Assembly (NCBI GenBank): GCA_023262855.1
Contig: JALQYQ010000060.1
Span: 1 to 45,256 of the forward strand
DNA: 45,256 nucleotides
DNA from: Crocinitomicaceae bacterium
GTDB taxonomy: Bacteria > Bacteroidota > Bacteroidia > Flavobacteriales_D > Crocinitomicaceae
Reading direction: 5' to 3'
Position numbers and translations under genes: made by a program. Below are positions 31,933-41,655 of the stretch, piece after piece. The first letter of the stretch is position 1. Every line of letters begins with the position of its first letter. The notes beneath the pieces were generated by a model. It worked only from the letters and a program-made list of their open reading frames with translations. It was not told where the DNA came from and did not search any database.

Positions 31933-34296
31933 ATGATGCAAAAGAAGACTGTAGATATATTGATGAAGAATTACAAAGCCAAACAAAAATCTAAAAGGCG
32001 TTTGTACACTGTATCATTCGCTGTACTGTTTTTGAGTTGGTACATTTTGGTTCTACCTGCGCAGCTTTTCAATGATCCAACTTCTACGGTTCTTTTGGAT
32101 AGAAACGGAGAATTGTTGGGGGCAAGAATCGCCGATGATGGTCAATGGCGATTTGCTCCAAGTGATAGTGTGCCAGAGAAATTTAAACAATGTATCATTG
32201 AGTTTGAGGATCGCAATTTTTATTGGCATATTGGTGTTAGTGGGAAAGGTATTGGACGTGCGCTTTTGCAAAATTTGCAGAATGGAAAACGGGTCAGTGG
32301 AGGAAGTACGATTACTATGCAAGTCGTACGAATGATGAAAAAAAATCCACCTCGAACGTATGGACAAAAAATATACGAGATGATTCTAGCAACACGCATT
32401 GAATGGTCGTATTCGAAAGACGAAATTTTGAACATGTATGCTTCGAATGCTCCATTTGGAAATAATGTAGTTGGTCTTGACGCTGCAGCATGGCGTTATT
32501 TTGGAAGAGCATCCTATCAATTAAGTTGGGCGGAAACAGCCACTTTGGCGGTACTTCCAAATGCTCCAGGATTAATTTATCCAGGTAAAAATCAAGAGAA
32601 GTTATTTGCGAAAAGAAATCGATTATTAACCCGTTTACATGATCAAGGATTAATCACAGATGATGCATATCAGTTAGCAATCACTGAGCCACTTCCTTTA
32701 AAACCACTTCCGTTACCACAACTTGCTCCACATTTATTGGAGAAAATGATTTTGTCTGGAAGAAAAGGTCAAACAATACAGAGTTCGCTCGTTGCTTCCA
32801 ATCAACGAAGTGTTCAACGTTCGCTGGAAATCCATTCGTTGGTTTTAAAGGATAATAAAGTATTTAACGGAGCTGTAATTGTGACTGATATCAAAACAGG
32901 AGAAGTTATTGCATACGTCGGAAATACAGATGTTCAAGATGAAGAATTTTCTTCGTATGTTGATTGTGCCGATGCTCCGCGCAGTTCTGGAAGTATTTTA
33001 AAACCATTTTTATACTGTGCAGCTTTGGAAGAGGGGAACATTACGCCTTCTATGTTGGTTACGGATGTTCCAACTCAATTTGGATCCTTTTCTCCTAAAA
33101 ATTTTTCAGGACATTTTGAAGGTGCAATTCCAGTTAACAAGGCCTTGTCGCGGAGTTTGAATGTACCAATGGTTCATATGTTGAAAGAATATGGTGTAAG
33201 TCGTTTTCATAAGGAATTGAAAAAGCTTGGTCTTTCAACCTTGAGTAAACCGGCTAAACATTATGGTTTGTCGTTGATTTTGGGAGGTGCTGAAACTAAA
33301 TTAACAGATTTATCTGCAGTTTACTGCAAAATGGCTCAGCAACTAGAATGTGGTCGAACGAAAGGAGTTTGGTTGACAAAAACGCATCCAATCGTTTCTG
33401 AACCGATATGTTCGAATTGGAGTAAAGCGGCAATTTATAGTACGTTTGAAGCTTTGACGGAGGTGAATCGCCCTGATGAAGATAACAATTGGAAACTTTT
33501 TGCTTCTTCGCGTAAAATTGCATGGAAAACAGGGACAAGTTTTGGATTTAGAGATGCGTGGTCAATTGGTGTGACACCAGATTACGTTGTTGCAGTTTGG
33601 ATCGGAAATGCGGATGGTGAAGGTCGGCCAGGATTAACGGGAGTCAATGCGGCTGCGCCTTTGATGTTTGATGTTTTTCGTCAATTACCAAATTCAGGAA
33701 AATGGTTTCGTCAGCCAATCAAAGAATTGAAAGCAGTTGAAGTGTGTAGTTTGAGTGGTTACAAAGCTGGTCGATATTGTGAAAAGGTGAGGGGAGAGCT
33801 CATTCCCAAGAAAAGTAAATTAGTAAAAATATGCCCATTTCATCAGCAAATTCATTTGGATAAAAGTGGAAGTTTTCGTGTTGATTCCGATTGCGAAAGT
33901 GTATTTAACATGCAACACAAAAATTGGTTTGTACTTCCCGCTTTGATGGAAAAATATTATAAGATTAATCACCCAAACTATGTTGTTTTACCGCCATATC
34001 GATCTGATTGTTTAGCTGGAGTGAAAGATAAATCATTTACAATAGTTTATCCTAGACCAGATAGTCGCTTGTATATTCCAATTCAATTAGATGAAACATT
34101 AGGGAAGACAATTTTTGAAGTGAGTCACAGAAATCCTAATGCGCACGTATATTGGCACTTGGATAAAAATTTCATTGGTATAACATCTGAAATACATCAA
34201 ATTTCAGTAAATCCTTCAAAAGGAAAACATGAATTATCGGTTGTTGATGAATTTGGAGTTCGTCAAACAATTCGCTTTGAAGTTGTTCGAAAATAG
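31933..34296 (+). CDS. pbpC: Penicillin-binding protein 1C
   Basis: This bifunctional peptidoglycan synthase of about 787 residues polymerises glycan strands (GT51) and cross-links them (transpeptidase). One N-terminal membrane helix (LYTVSFAVLFLSWYILVLPA) is present. The GT51 region has the catalytic Glu in FEDRNFYWHIGV (Glu 92) and SGGSTITMQVVRM. The transpeptidase has SxxK as SILK (Ser 354), SxN as SRSLN, and KTGTSFGFRDAW. A C-terminal BiPBP_C-type domain follows, as in E. coli PbpC. ATG at 31933 is chosen from several close starts. The usual partner, an alpha-2-macroglobulin, is upstream on the same strand but separated by the two-component pair. Confidence 0.93.
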   Translation: MMQKKTVDILMKNYKAKQKSKRRLYTVSFAVLFLSWYILVLPAQLFNDPTSTVLLDRNGELLGARIADDGQWRFAPSDSVPEKFKQCIIEFEDRNFYWHIGVSGKGIGRALLQNLQNGKRVSGGSTITMQVVRMMKKNPPRTYGQKIYEMILATRIEWSYSKDEILNMYASNAPFGNNVVGLDAAAWRYFGRASYQLSWAETATLAVLPNAPGLIYPGKNQEKLFAKRNRLLTRLHDQGLITDDAYQLAITEPLPLKPLPLPQLAPHLLEKMILSGRKGQTIQSSLVASNQRSVQRSLEIHSLVLKDNKVFNGAVIVTDIKTGEVIAYVGNTDVQDEEFSSYVDCADAPRSSGSILKPFLYCAALEEGNITPSMLVTDVPTQFGSFSPKNFSGHFEGAIPVNKALSRSLNVPMVHMLKEYGVSRFHKELKKLGLSTLSKPAKHYGLSLILGGAETKLTDLSAVYCKMAQQLECGRTKGVWLTKTHPIVSEPICSNWSKAAIYSTFEALTEVNRPDEDNNWKLFASSRKIAWKTGTSFGFRDAWSIGVTPDYVVAVWIGNADGEGRPGLTGVNAAAPLMFDVFRQLPNSGKWFRQPIKELKAVEVCSLSGYKAGRYCEKVRGELIPKKSKLVKICPFHQQIHLDKSGSFRVDSDCESVFNMQHKNWFVLPALMEKYYKINHPNYVVLPPYRSDCLAGVKDKSFTIVYPRPDSRLYIPIQLDETLGKTIFEVSHRNPNAHVYWHLDKNFIGITSEIHQISVNPSKGKHELSVVDEFGVRQTIRFEVVRK

Positions 34297-34836
34297 TTAT
34301 CTACGTTCAATACGCTCAACTTCTCCCTTTTCAGCTAAGGTGTGATAGAGAAAGCTTACGAGGTATAGACTCTGATCACGTCCTTTTTTCTGCCCCAATT
34401 TTGAGGTAATAAAGACACTTGAAAATGCAATTAAACCAATTGGAAGTAGCCAAATCCATGGACTAGAACCGGATGTGGAATATTGAACTAATCCAAACAT
34501 GCCGCCAAAGGTTGTAATTAATAGAATTGCGGCATAGATTAAAGCAAACATTGCCCAAACTGATTGGCGAGGACCAAGTAAACAACACACAGTTGTAAAA
34601 TCAGAAAATTCTCCTTTTTCGATACGAACAGTCATTTCAGGTGACCAATAATGCTGCAGCCAAGAAGGCGTTTTTAAGAAAATTAACCGATTTGTTCTTA
34701 CTCCAGTAACTGTTTTTTCTCGTTCCATACATTTCGCAATGTGTTCCGCAGCCTCATCTGGATCAAGTTGAGTCTTCAAATAGAATCTAGGACGTATTTC
34801 ACCTAGTATGGAATGATTTAAACGATTAAATGGCAT
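34297..34836 (-). CDS. Hypothetical membrane protein
   Basis: This 179-residue protein has a soluble N-terminal part (about 1-90; EIRPRFYLKTQLDPDEAAEH, CMEREKTVTGVRTNRL) and two membrane helices (AMFALIYAAILLITTFGGMF and IWLLPIGLIAFSSVFIT). A short cytosolic tail ends KGEVERIERR. No family recognised. Its stop abuts the stop of pbpC without a gap, so the two transcripts converge and may overlap. Confidence 0.6.
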   Translation of the reverse strand: MPFNRLNHSILGEIRPRFYLKTQLDPDEAAEHIAKCMEREKTVTGVRTNRLIFLKTPSWLQHYWSPEMTVRIEKGEFSDFTTVCCLLGPRQSVWAMFALIYAAILLITTFGGMFGLVQYSTSGSSPWIWLLPIGLIAFSSVFITSKLGQKKGRDQSLYLVSFLYHTLAEKGEVERIERR

Positions 34837-34908
34837 AATCTAATATAGGAAATTAATTAGAAGATGCACCAAATCGATCGCAATTTAAATCAAGTCTAAA
34901 TTACTGAT

Positions 34909-36381
34909 TTAATTGATGATATCATTTAAATTGAACTCGTTGTCCTTGTTTATAAGGTCAATTTTTGAGGAATCATGAAGTGGCACTTTAATAAAAATGT
35001 GACAACCATTACCTGGAGTTGAATTAATCTCTAGGAAACCATTGAACAAGTCCATTCTGCGTTTCATGTTTGCAAATCCAATTCCTTCAAATGATTGATT
35101 TTTGTCGAATCCTTTTCCATTGTCTGCAATACTCATCATGATATGATTATCGAAATGCTTCACATCAATGTTAATTTGTGTCGCTTCCGCATATTTCTGA
35201 ATGTTGCGTAATTGTTCTTGAAGAATTCTAAATAAATTCAAATGCAAATCGACGCCAATTTTGACATTATTCAAATCTTCGTCAATATGCACGTTCAATT
35301 GATACGCATCGTTAATATTAAAGGTACTAATTAAAGCTGCAAATGAATCTACAATTTTAGTATCATCAAAAAACGCTGGAGCTAATCGGTGGGATAAATT
35401 TCTAATTTCCTTAAGAGAACGAATGATTAATTCAAGTGATTGATCATACCATTTTTTAGAAGCTTCATCTAATTTCCCTTCAAGCATGTATAGACCAAGC
35501 TGACTCGTCGTTAATAATTGACAAACATTATCATGTAATTCAGCACCAATTTCGTAGCGTTCATCTTCTTGAGCTTGAATAATGGCACGTGTCATTTTAT
35601 TTTCAAACTCTAACTTTTCAGTGATATCAATTCCAATGACAAGTAAATATTGTTTTTCGCCGAGCGTGATTAAACTATTGTAAATTTCAACATCAATGAC
35701 CTCTTTGTTCTTTTTTACATGCTTGAATTTACCTGCAAAAGGTTTGTAATTACCTGTTTTTGCATTTTCAATTGCATTGATTGTTCGCAGTTTATCATCT
35801 GAAAAACGAATATCAAAAACGGTCATTTTTAAAAATTCTTCTTCAGTAAAGCCATATTTATCTTGTGCTGCTTTATTCGCTTGAATATATTGGTAATTGT
35901 TAGGATCAATTACCCACATGGGTTGAGGTGATAAGTGGAATAATGAACTGTAGCGCTCTTCTGATTGAATTAAAGCAGTTGCAATTTTCTTACGCTCAAT
36001 GTTATAAACAATCGATTTGTAAAGCGATTGTGAACCAATATCATCTTTCAATAAATAGTCAGAAACTCCAAGTGATAATGATTTGATACCAAATTGAACA
36101 TCGGCATAACCAGTCAAAACAATAACAGGAATATTTTTTGTTTTCGAAATGATTCCATTTATCAATTCTTCACCACTAATTTCTGGTAACGACAAGTCGA
36201 GTAGGACAACATCAAAATGTTCATTTTCGTTTTCTAAATATTCACACGCCTCATGATAGGTTTGTGCATTTTTTATTTCAGGTTCGAAAATGCTCTCTTC
36301 AAGATAATCGCTGATGAGTAATAAATCGCCAGGGTTATCTTCTACGACAAGAATCGTGTATTTTTGATGATCCAATGACAT
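34909..36381 (-). CDS. Receiver-PAS-histidine kinase (HisKA_3) protein
   Basis: This 490-residue soluble protein has a receiver domain at about 1-125 with Asp 62 in VVLLDLSLP. A PAS domain covers about 140-260 (YSSLFHLSPQPMWVIDPNNY, GFTEEEFLKMTVFDIRFSDD). A HisKA_3-type dimerisation helix has IGAELHDNVCQLLTTS with His 283. An HATPase follows at about 380-475 (MMSIADNGKGFD, GIGFANMKRRMD). The receiver at the N-terminus means it can be switched by an upstream kinase and in turn phosphorylate a regulator. It is the last gene of the cluster, 12 bp after the small response regulator. Confidence 0.88.
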   Translation of the reverse strand: MSLDHQKYTILVVEDNPGDLLLISDYLEESIFEPEIKNAQTYHEACEYLENENEHFDVVLLDLSLPEISGEELINGIISKTKNIPVIVLTGYADVQFGIKSLSLGVSDYLLKDDIGSQSLYKSIVYNIERKKIATALIQSEERYSSLFHLSPQPMWVIDPNNYQYIQANKAAQDKYGFTEEEFLKMTVFDIRFSDDKLRTINAIENAKTGNYKPFAGKFKHVKKNKEVIDVEIYNSLITLGEKQYLLVIGIDITEKLEFENKMTRAIIQAQEDERYEIGAELHDNVCQLLTTSQLGLYMLEGKLDEASKKWYDQSLELIIRSLKEIRNLSHRLAPAFFDDTKIVDSFAALISTFNINDAYQLNVHIDEDLNNVKIGVDLHLNLFRILQEQLRNIQKYAEATQINIDVKHFDNHIMMSIADNGKGFDKNQSFEGIGFANMKRRMDLFNGFLEINSTPGNGCHIFIKVPLHDSSKIDLINKDNEFNLNDIIN

Positions 36382-36393
36382 AGTGGTTTCTAT

Positions 36394-36816
36394 TTATTGA
36401 TTCGGTAACTTAACGATTGAAAACCAAAAATCTTCAATAGATTCAATTGCTTTCACAAATTCGTCTATTTCAACTGGTTTTGTTATAAAACAATTCGCGT
36501 GATTTTTGTAGGATTTTAAAATGTCCATTTCAGAAGAAGACGTACTCAAAATAATAACTGGAATATGTTTTAATCCTTCCGTGTCTTTTAGGCGTTCAAG
36601 TACTTCGTGACCATTCATCTTTGGTAAATTAATATCCAAAAGAATTAAATCCGGAAGTCGGTTGTTTTTTAAGTCAATTTCTAACTTATCGATAGCTTCT
36701 TGGCCATCTCTAGCAACCTCTATAACATTGGCAATTCTGCCTTCTTCCAACGCTTCAACAGTCAATAGAATATCTCCTTCATTATCTTCTACAAGCAGAA
36801 TGTGAACGTTTTTCAT
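36394..36816 (-). CDS. CheY/Rcp1-type single-domain response regulator
   Basis: This 140-residue protein is a receiver domain only, of the Rcp1 group that partners with phytochrome-like kinases. The acidic pair is in VEDNEGD, the phosphoacceptor is Asp 61 in LILLDINLPKMNGHE, and the signalling residues are in IILSTSSSEMD and FITKPVEIDEF. There is no output domain, so it acts as a phosphorelay or protein-binding switch. It lies 17 bp after the membrane kinase and 12 bp before the receiver-PAS-kinase, which suggests one operon. Confidence 0.9.
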   Translation of the reverse strand: MKNVHILLVEDNEGDILLTVEALEEGRIANVIEVARDGQEAIDKLEIDLKNNRLPDLILLDINLPKMNGHEVLERLKDTEGLKHIPVIILSTSSSEMDILKSYKNHANCFITKPVEIDEFVKAIESIEDFWFSIVKLPNQ

Positions 36817-36833
36817 AGTTAAGTGATCGTGTT

Positions 36834-38186
36834 TTACTTTGGTAAATTAAACAAAAAATTGGTTCCATCTACGGAATTCGATTCAAACCAAATATTTCCT
36901 CCTAAATCAGTAACAACTTTTTTACAAATAGCAAGTCCCAAACCTGAACCAGAAATTTGATCTTCTCGGTGTAAACGTTGAAAAATGGTGAATACTTTGC
37001 TTTGATATTTTTCGTCAATTCCAATTCCATTGTCTTTTACAGAAAAGATGTATTCAATTTCTTTTTCAACACACGTAATTTCAATCAATAAAGGCACGTC
37101 TGGTTTTCTATATTTAATGGAATTACTAATTAAATTTTGAAATAAACGAATAATTGCTGATTTTGGAGCCAAAATAGAAGGCATTTGATCCAAAATGAGC
37201 GTTGCGTTGATTGATTCAATTTCTTCTTGAAATGTCTCAACCTCAACTTTCAATATTTCATTTAGATTTATCCATTCTGCCTCTTGAATTGAACGTTGAA
37301 AACGTGAATATTCCAATAAATCAATAATCATTTTACGCATTCGCTTTGATCCGTCTACCGCGAAGTGCAAATACGTTTTTCCTTTTTCATCCAAAACATC
37401 AGCATATTTTTGATCTATCTTCTCCATGAAACTTGAAACCATTCGCAGCGGTTCTTGAAGGTCATGTGATGCAACATAGGCAAATTGTTCCAATTCTTGA
37501 TTTTTTCGTTCAAGATTAAGCAGTGCTTTTTCCAATTCCAATTGTTTGGTTTCCAATTTATCTTTTAGGCGATTTTGCTCGTCGATGGTATTTTGTAATT
37601 TTTTAAAGACATACGGAATTAGAAATGCAAATAAATAACTCATCAATATTAGATTTCCACATACTGCTCCCCATTCTTCTAGAATATGTTCACGAATAAT
37701 AAAGTTTCGCCAATTGAAAACATTAAAATAGAGGAGAATTGCGAATAGTATTAGAATAACAAGATTTAAATGCGCAAAATAAATCGCATGTTCGTTTGGA
37801 AAAAAGACAACCCCAAATAGACAAGCAGCAAGCAATAGGATTAATCCAGGCCCTAGTAGACCTACATGCCAGATAGCTGCAATTGCAATGAAATAGGCAA
37901 TCCACAGAAAAACTACCTTGCGAATAAACAAGGGCATTTTAATTGGTAATGTTAAAATAACAAGTACTACCAATGCAAAAATATCAGCAAAACCTAAAAA
38001 CGGTAAATTAACGTGGAAGGAATAAATAATTCCCGGAACGAAGGCAACTGTACTCAACGGTAATAAAATCGAAAGAACATATTTGAAAATATTGTCTTTT
38101 TTTCGGTCCAAATCGGTTTGAAAACCATCTTGCTTCCCATAGGAAAGAAAAAGTATTGTTGAGTATTTGCGCCAAAATGATTTCAT
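36834..38186 (-). CDS. Membrane histidine kinase
   Basis: This 450-residue protein has a membrane region of about six helices from residues 38 to 205 (LLPLSTVAFVPGIIYSFH, GFADIFALVVLVILTLPI, LILLLAACLFGVVFF, LVILILFAILLYFNVF and so on). A coiled coil follows. The HisKA domain has YVASHDLQEPLRMV with His 241. The HATPase has FSVKDNGIGIDEKYQ and HREDQISGSGLGLAICKKVV. The DLQEP H-box is shared with the neighbouring PAS/GAF kinase and with phytochrome-type kinases. The 3-bp gap after the upstream kinase gene supports co-translation. The signal is unknown. Confidence 0.9.
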   Translation of the reverse strand: MKSFWRKYSTILFLSYGKQDGFQTDLDRKKDNIFKYVLSILLPLSTVAFVPGIIYSFHVNLPFLGFADIFALVVLVILTLPIKMPLFIRKVVFLWIAYFIAIAAIWHVGLLGPGLILLLAACLFGVVFFPNEHAIYFAHLNLVILILFAILLYFNVFNWRNFIIREHILEEWGAVCGNLILMSYLFAFLIPYVFKKLQNTIDEQNRLKDKLETKQLELEKALLNLERKNQELEQFAYVASHDLQEPLRMVSSFMEKIDQKYADVLDEKGKTYLHFAVDGSKRMRKMIIDLLEYSRFQRSIQEAEWINLNEILKVEVETFQEEIESINATLILDQMPSILAPKSAIIRLFQNLISNSIKYRKPDVPLLIEITCVEKEIEYIFSVKDNGIGIDEKYQSKVFTIFQRLHREDQISGSGLGLAICKKVVTDLGGNIWFESNSVDGTNFLFNLPK

Positions 38187-38189
38187 TTT

Positions 38190-41100
38190 TTACTTTTTGT
38201 TTTTTGGTATTTTAAAGCAAAATTTAGCTCCGTTTTTATAATCCGTATCCAACCAAATTTCACCCCCAAGGTTATCCATTACCTTTTTGCAGATAGCAAG
38301 TCCAACTCCAGTTCCTGAGTACTTATCTTTTGTATGTAGGCGTTGGAAAATTTGGAATATTTTGTCTTTGAATTGTCCGTCAATTCCAATCCCATTATCT
38401 TCTACAGAAAACTCATAACATGTATCTTTTTCAATTGATTTAATTGTTACAATGGGTTTTTCTGCTGTTGAATGATATTTTAAAGCATTTGAAATTAAAT
38501 TTTGAAACACTTGTCGAATAGGTGTGTCGTATGACAATATTGTTGGAAGTGGGTCAATATTAAATGTTACATCAATGTCTTGAATTTGTTTTCTGTGCAG
38601 AATTAAAATTTCCTCAACCAACATTTTTAAATCAACCTTTTTAAGAGCTTCTTCGTTACTTCCAACCCTTGAGTATTCTAATAAATCAAGAATTACATGG
38701 CGCATACGTTGAGCGCCATCAACAGCAAAATGAATGTATTGCGTTGCTTTTTCGTCTAATTGACTTGCATACTTCTTTTCTAAAAGTGTCAAGAAACTAG
38801 TAACCATTCGCAATGGTTCTTGTAAGTCATGTGACGAAACGTAGGCAAATTGCTGCAATTCCTCATTAGATACAGCCAATTGTTGTGCTCTAAGTTCTAA
38901 TGTTTCGTTCAACTCTTGCAATTGTAACTCTGCCAATTTACGTTCATTAATGTCCTGAAAATTACCGTATAATTTGGTGCAATTGCCATCTACGAATTCT
39001 GGTTCGCCCATTGCTCTTACCCAACGGTTGTTTCCTTTGGCCGTAATAATTTCCAACTCGATATCCCACGAAAGCCCTTTCATTACAGCATCGCTCATTG
39101 CATTAATAATTGCATCACGGCTATATCCTTCTTTGTAAAATTTAACCCCGTTTTCCACTGTTGGAATAAAATCATCGTCCATTTCGTAAATTTCACGGGT
39201 TATTTTTGAATAATAGACTTTAGAATTGACAAGATCAACTTCCCAGGTTCCCATATTAGCTAATCGCGAAGCGTTCTCTAAAAGTCCTTGTAGTCTATGT
39301 TCATTGGTAATGTCCGTTAAAGAACCAACCATTCGTTTCGGATTTCCCTGTTTATCTCGAACAATAAAGCATCGGTCAATTACAAAAGCATACTCACCAG
39401 AAGATTTTAAAAAACGGTAATTTTTCTCCCAAAATTCCTCCTCAGAATTCAATGATTGGCGAATACTGAGTATTACTTCCTCAAAATCATCAGGGTGAAT
39501 ATATTTTTCCCAGATATTAGAATTTTCGGAAATATCATCTGGATTATAGCCGAAATAATCCATCATACTATTCGACCAAAACATTTTATCGCTTTCAACA
39601 TCCCAGTCCCAAATAACACTTAATGCCGCATTTGTTGCATACTGAAATCGTTCATTGGCATTTTTAATCTCTTCAACTTGGCGATAATTTTCGAGAATGA
39701 TTCGTAAAATTTGAGCACTTCGATTAATTACTAAATGTTCATGAGGAGAGGGCGATTTAATCTCTTTGTAATACATTGCAAAAGTTGCAATTACCTCATT
39801 TCTTGAATCGATGATAGGCATTGACCAACAAGCTTTGAAACCAAAAGGTTGAACCAAGGCCTTAAAATCTGCCCAACGTATATCTGTTTCAATATCTGTT
39901 ACAATAACTTGCTGTTTCGTGTAGGCAGCTGTTCCACATGAACCTCTATTATCGCCAATCTCTAAGCCTTCAATCAAGTTTACATAATCAGAAGGTAAAT
40001 TGGGAGAGGCAAGATTGTGAATTTTATTGTTCTTAACCCAAAGTAAAGAACATAACATTCCTTCATGCAAAGCTTCAATATCTTTTAAGTAGTTTGTAGC
40101 AACTGCATGAAAATCAGTGCCAGTAAGTGCGGATTTTTCAAATATATCTCGTTCTAATTTTTCTAAACGATTTGAATAATAGGATTCGGTAATATCTCGT
40201 GTATTAATAACTACTCCATTGATAGAAGGATCATTCAATAGATTAGTGCAAACTGATTCGAACCATCGAATTTGACCGTTTTTATCCTCAATTCTATAGG
40301 GTGTTGATCGAATACGTTGTAATGATATTGCCTGTTTGAATTCTAAAATAAGATTGTCTCGATCATCTGGATAAATGAAGTCGAAAACATTATGTTTAAT
40401 AAATTCTGAAATGTCTGATTTTAAATATTTATCGAAATTAGGACTTAAATATTCAATTTCACCCTCTTGATTCACGATTGCTATTAAATCCACACCTTCT
40501 TTCAACAAGCTCTTCAGTCGATGTTCGTTCATCACCAATTCGAACTCTGTTTCGGCTTTTTTACGTAAATCTTTTACAACTCCATGTATTATTTGTTTTT
40601 CCTCATCCCAAACAGCAGTAAAATTAACTGGAATAATGGTTCGGTCCTTTAAATACATCGTTCGGTCTGTTGATACCGAATGCATTTTCTTGAGCATTTC
40701 AACAAAGAGTTCCCAAGAATAAATGCGACTTTCATTCGGAAGAAGATTGACAAGAATAGTTCCAACCAAATCTTCAACTGTATAGCCCCAATTTTCTGGA
40801 TTTAAATTGTCAACTGAAATGATATGTCCTGTGAGATTTACCGTACATGAAATAGTTTCAGAAATTGACGATTTGGAGAACTCTTGAAAAGGAACTACAC
40901 CACCTTTATGAAAAAATAAGGAAATACACATGCTATTGTCCTTGTCATCCATTGTCAAGTTGCTGAAACGAACACGGTTAAAATTATCTTCTAAACGGCA
41001 GATTCCGTTATGTTCATTGGTGCGAAGTATGAACAAGTTTAGTTCTTTTTTTTCCGTAAAGACTTGATTTAAAACAGTGTCGAGAAGAATGTGCTCTCCT

Positions 41101-41318
41101 TTGTCATCGATTAAATACAAGTGATTCAATAAGTCATGGACTTTTTGAGATTCAATAGATGCTAGATCAACTTCAGCATTTTCCAGAAAGGCTCTATTTG
41201 CGTACTGAATTATTTTATGCTCATGCGCATAATCCACTACCAATCCCGGCACCGGTATTGAGTCAAAAATCGTAATAAATTGAATCGCACTCGACTTCAT
41301 AGGTGGTTGTTTTTTCAT
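38190..41318 (-). CDS. Multi-PAS/GAF histidine kinase
   Basis: This 1042-residue soluble kinase has five PAS-like units and one GAF. Regions by likeness: PAS at about 10-130, 150-255 and 265-385 (IVNQEGEIEYLSPNFDKYLK), GAF at about 395-555 (GDNRGSCGTAAY, ACWSMPIID), and PAS at about 560-690 (MFWSNSMMDYFGYNPDDISE) and 690-800. Then come a coiled coil, HisKA with YVSSHDLQEPLRMV (His 830), and HATPase with FSVEDNGIGIDG and GTGVGLAICKKVMD. No membrane helix is seen. It is the first gene of the signalling cluster and is followed by the membrane kinase at a 3-bp gap. The several PAS domains suggest cytosolic ligand, redox or light sensing, but no cofactor-binding residue is evident. Confidence 0.9.
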   Translation of the reverse strand: MKKQPPMKSSAIQFITIFDSIPVPGLVVDYAHEHKIIQYANRAFLENAEVDLASIESQKVHDLLNHLYLIDDKGEHILLDTVLNQVFTEKKELNLFILRTNEHNGICRLEDNFNRVRFSNLTMDDKDNSMCISLFFHKGGVVPFQEFSKSSISETISCTVNLTGHIISVDNLNPENWGYTVEDLVGTILVNLLPNESRIYSWELFVEMLKKMHSVSTDRTMYLKDRTIIPVNFTAVWDEEKQIIHGVVKDLRKKAETEFELVMNEHRLKSLLKEGVDLIAIVNQEGEIEYLSPNFDKYLKSDISEFIKHNVFDFIYPDDRDNLILEFKQAISLQRIRSTPYRIEDKNGQIRWFESVCTNLLNDPSINGVVINTRDITESYYSNRLEKLERDIFEKSALTGTDFHAVATNYLKDIEALHEGMLCSLLWVKNNKIHNLASPNLPSDYVNLIEGLEIGDNRGSCGTAAYTKQQVIVTDIETDIRWADFKALVQPFGFKACWSMPIIDSRNEVIATFAMYYKEIKSPSPHEHLVINRSAQILRIILENYRQVEEIKNANERFQYATNAALSVIWDWDVESDKMFWSNSMMDYFGYNPDDISENSNIWEKYIHPDDFEEVILSIRQSLNSEEEFWEKNYRFLKSSGEYAFVIDRCFIVRDKQGNPKRMVGSLTDITNEHRLQGLLENASRLANMGTWEVDLVNSKVYYSKITREIYEMDDDFIPTVENGVKFYKEGYSRDAIINAMSDAVMKGLSWDIELEIITAKGNNRWVRAMGEPEFVDGNCTKLYGNFQDINERKLAELQLQELNETLELRAQQLAVSNEELQQFAYVSSHDLQEPLRMVTSFLTLLEKKYASQLDEKATQYIHFAVDGAQRMRHVILDLLEYSRVGSNEEALKKVDLKMLVEEILILHRKQIQDIDVTFNIDPLPTILSYDTPIRQVFQNLISNALKYHSTAEKPIVTIKSIEKDTCYEFSVEDNGIGIDGQFKDKIFQIFQRLHTKDKYSGTGVGLAICKKVMDNLGGEIWLDTDYKNGAKFCFKIPKNKK

Positions 41319-41560
41319 AATTAATAGTAGCTACCTTAAAATGTAAAATGCAATTAAAATACTCTTTTACATTTATTTGCACAACTAAAAATAAAGTTAT
41401 TTAATGTTTAATGCAACAATAAATCTACAAACATGAAAATCTGCGGGTGGTTTCAAAAAAGAATCAAGTTATAAAACTCAATGTACAAACCTAGGAATTA
41501 TATTTTGATTCAATTTGATTTGTCTTATTTTTTTTGTGAAATATTCAACAAATAGTATAG

Positions 41561-41580
41561 AATACCATTTTTGTGGTATT
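41561..41580. promoter_or_regulatory. Dyad repeat copy 1 (AATACC...GGTATT)
   Basis: AATACCATTTTTGTGGTATT is an inverted repeat with 7-bp arms. It matches copy 2 at 41598-41617 at 16 of 20 positions. The two starts are 37 bp apart and flank the Fur-type box. It is a candidate binding site for a second regulator. Confidence 0.55.
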
Positions 41581-41581
41581 T

Positions 41582-41600
41582 ATTTAGAATTATTCTAAAT
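41582..41600. promoter_or_regulatory. Fur-family operator, perfect 9-1-9 dyad
   Basis: ATTTAGAATTATTCTAAAT is a perfect 9-1-9 inverted repeat with the 7-1-7 core TTAGAATnATTCTAA. This layout is typical of Fur-superfamily (Fur, PerR, Zur) boxes. It sits upstream of a siderophore receptor, which favours iron control by Fur. Confidence 0.75.
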
Positions 41601-41617
41601 ACCCTAAATGTGGTATT
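41598..41617. promoter_or_regulatory. Dyad repeat copy 2 next to the -33 element
   Basis: AATACCCTAAATGTGGTATT shares 16 of 20 bases with copy 1. Its end overlaps the proposed -33 TTG at 41616-41618, a location suited to an activator or repressor. Confidence 0.55.
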
Positions 41618-41646
41618 GTCAATTCTTTGAAAGAGCGATTACTTTG
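41616..41646 (+). promoter_or_regulatory. Promoter of the siderophore-receptor operon
   Basis: TTG (41616-41618), a 20-bp spacer, then TTACTTTG (41639-41646), which matches TAnnTTTG at 7 of 8 positions counting free bases. A start near 41653 places the second Fur-like box at the initiation site. Confidence 0.5.
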
Positions 41647-41655
41647 CAGTGTTAA

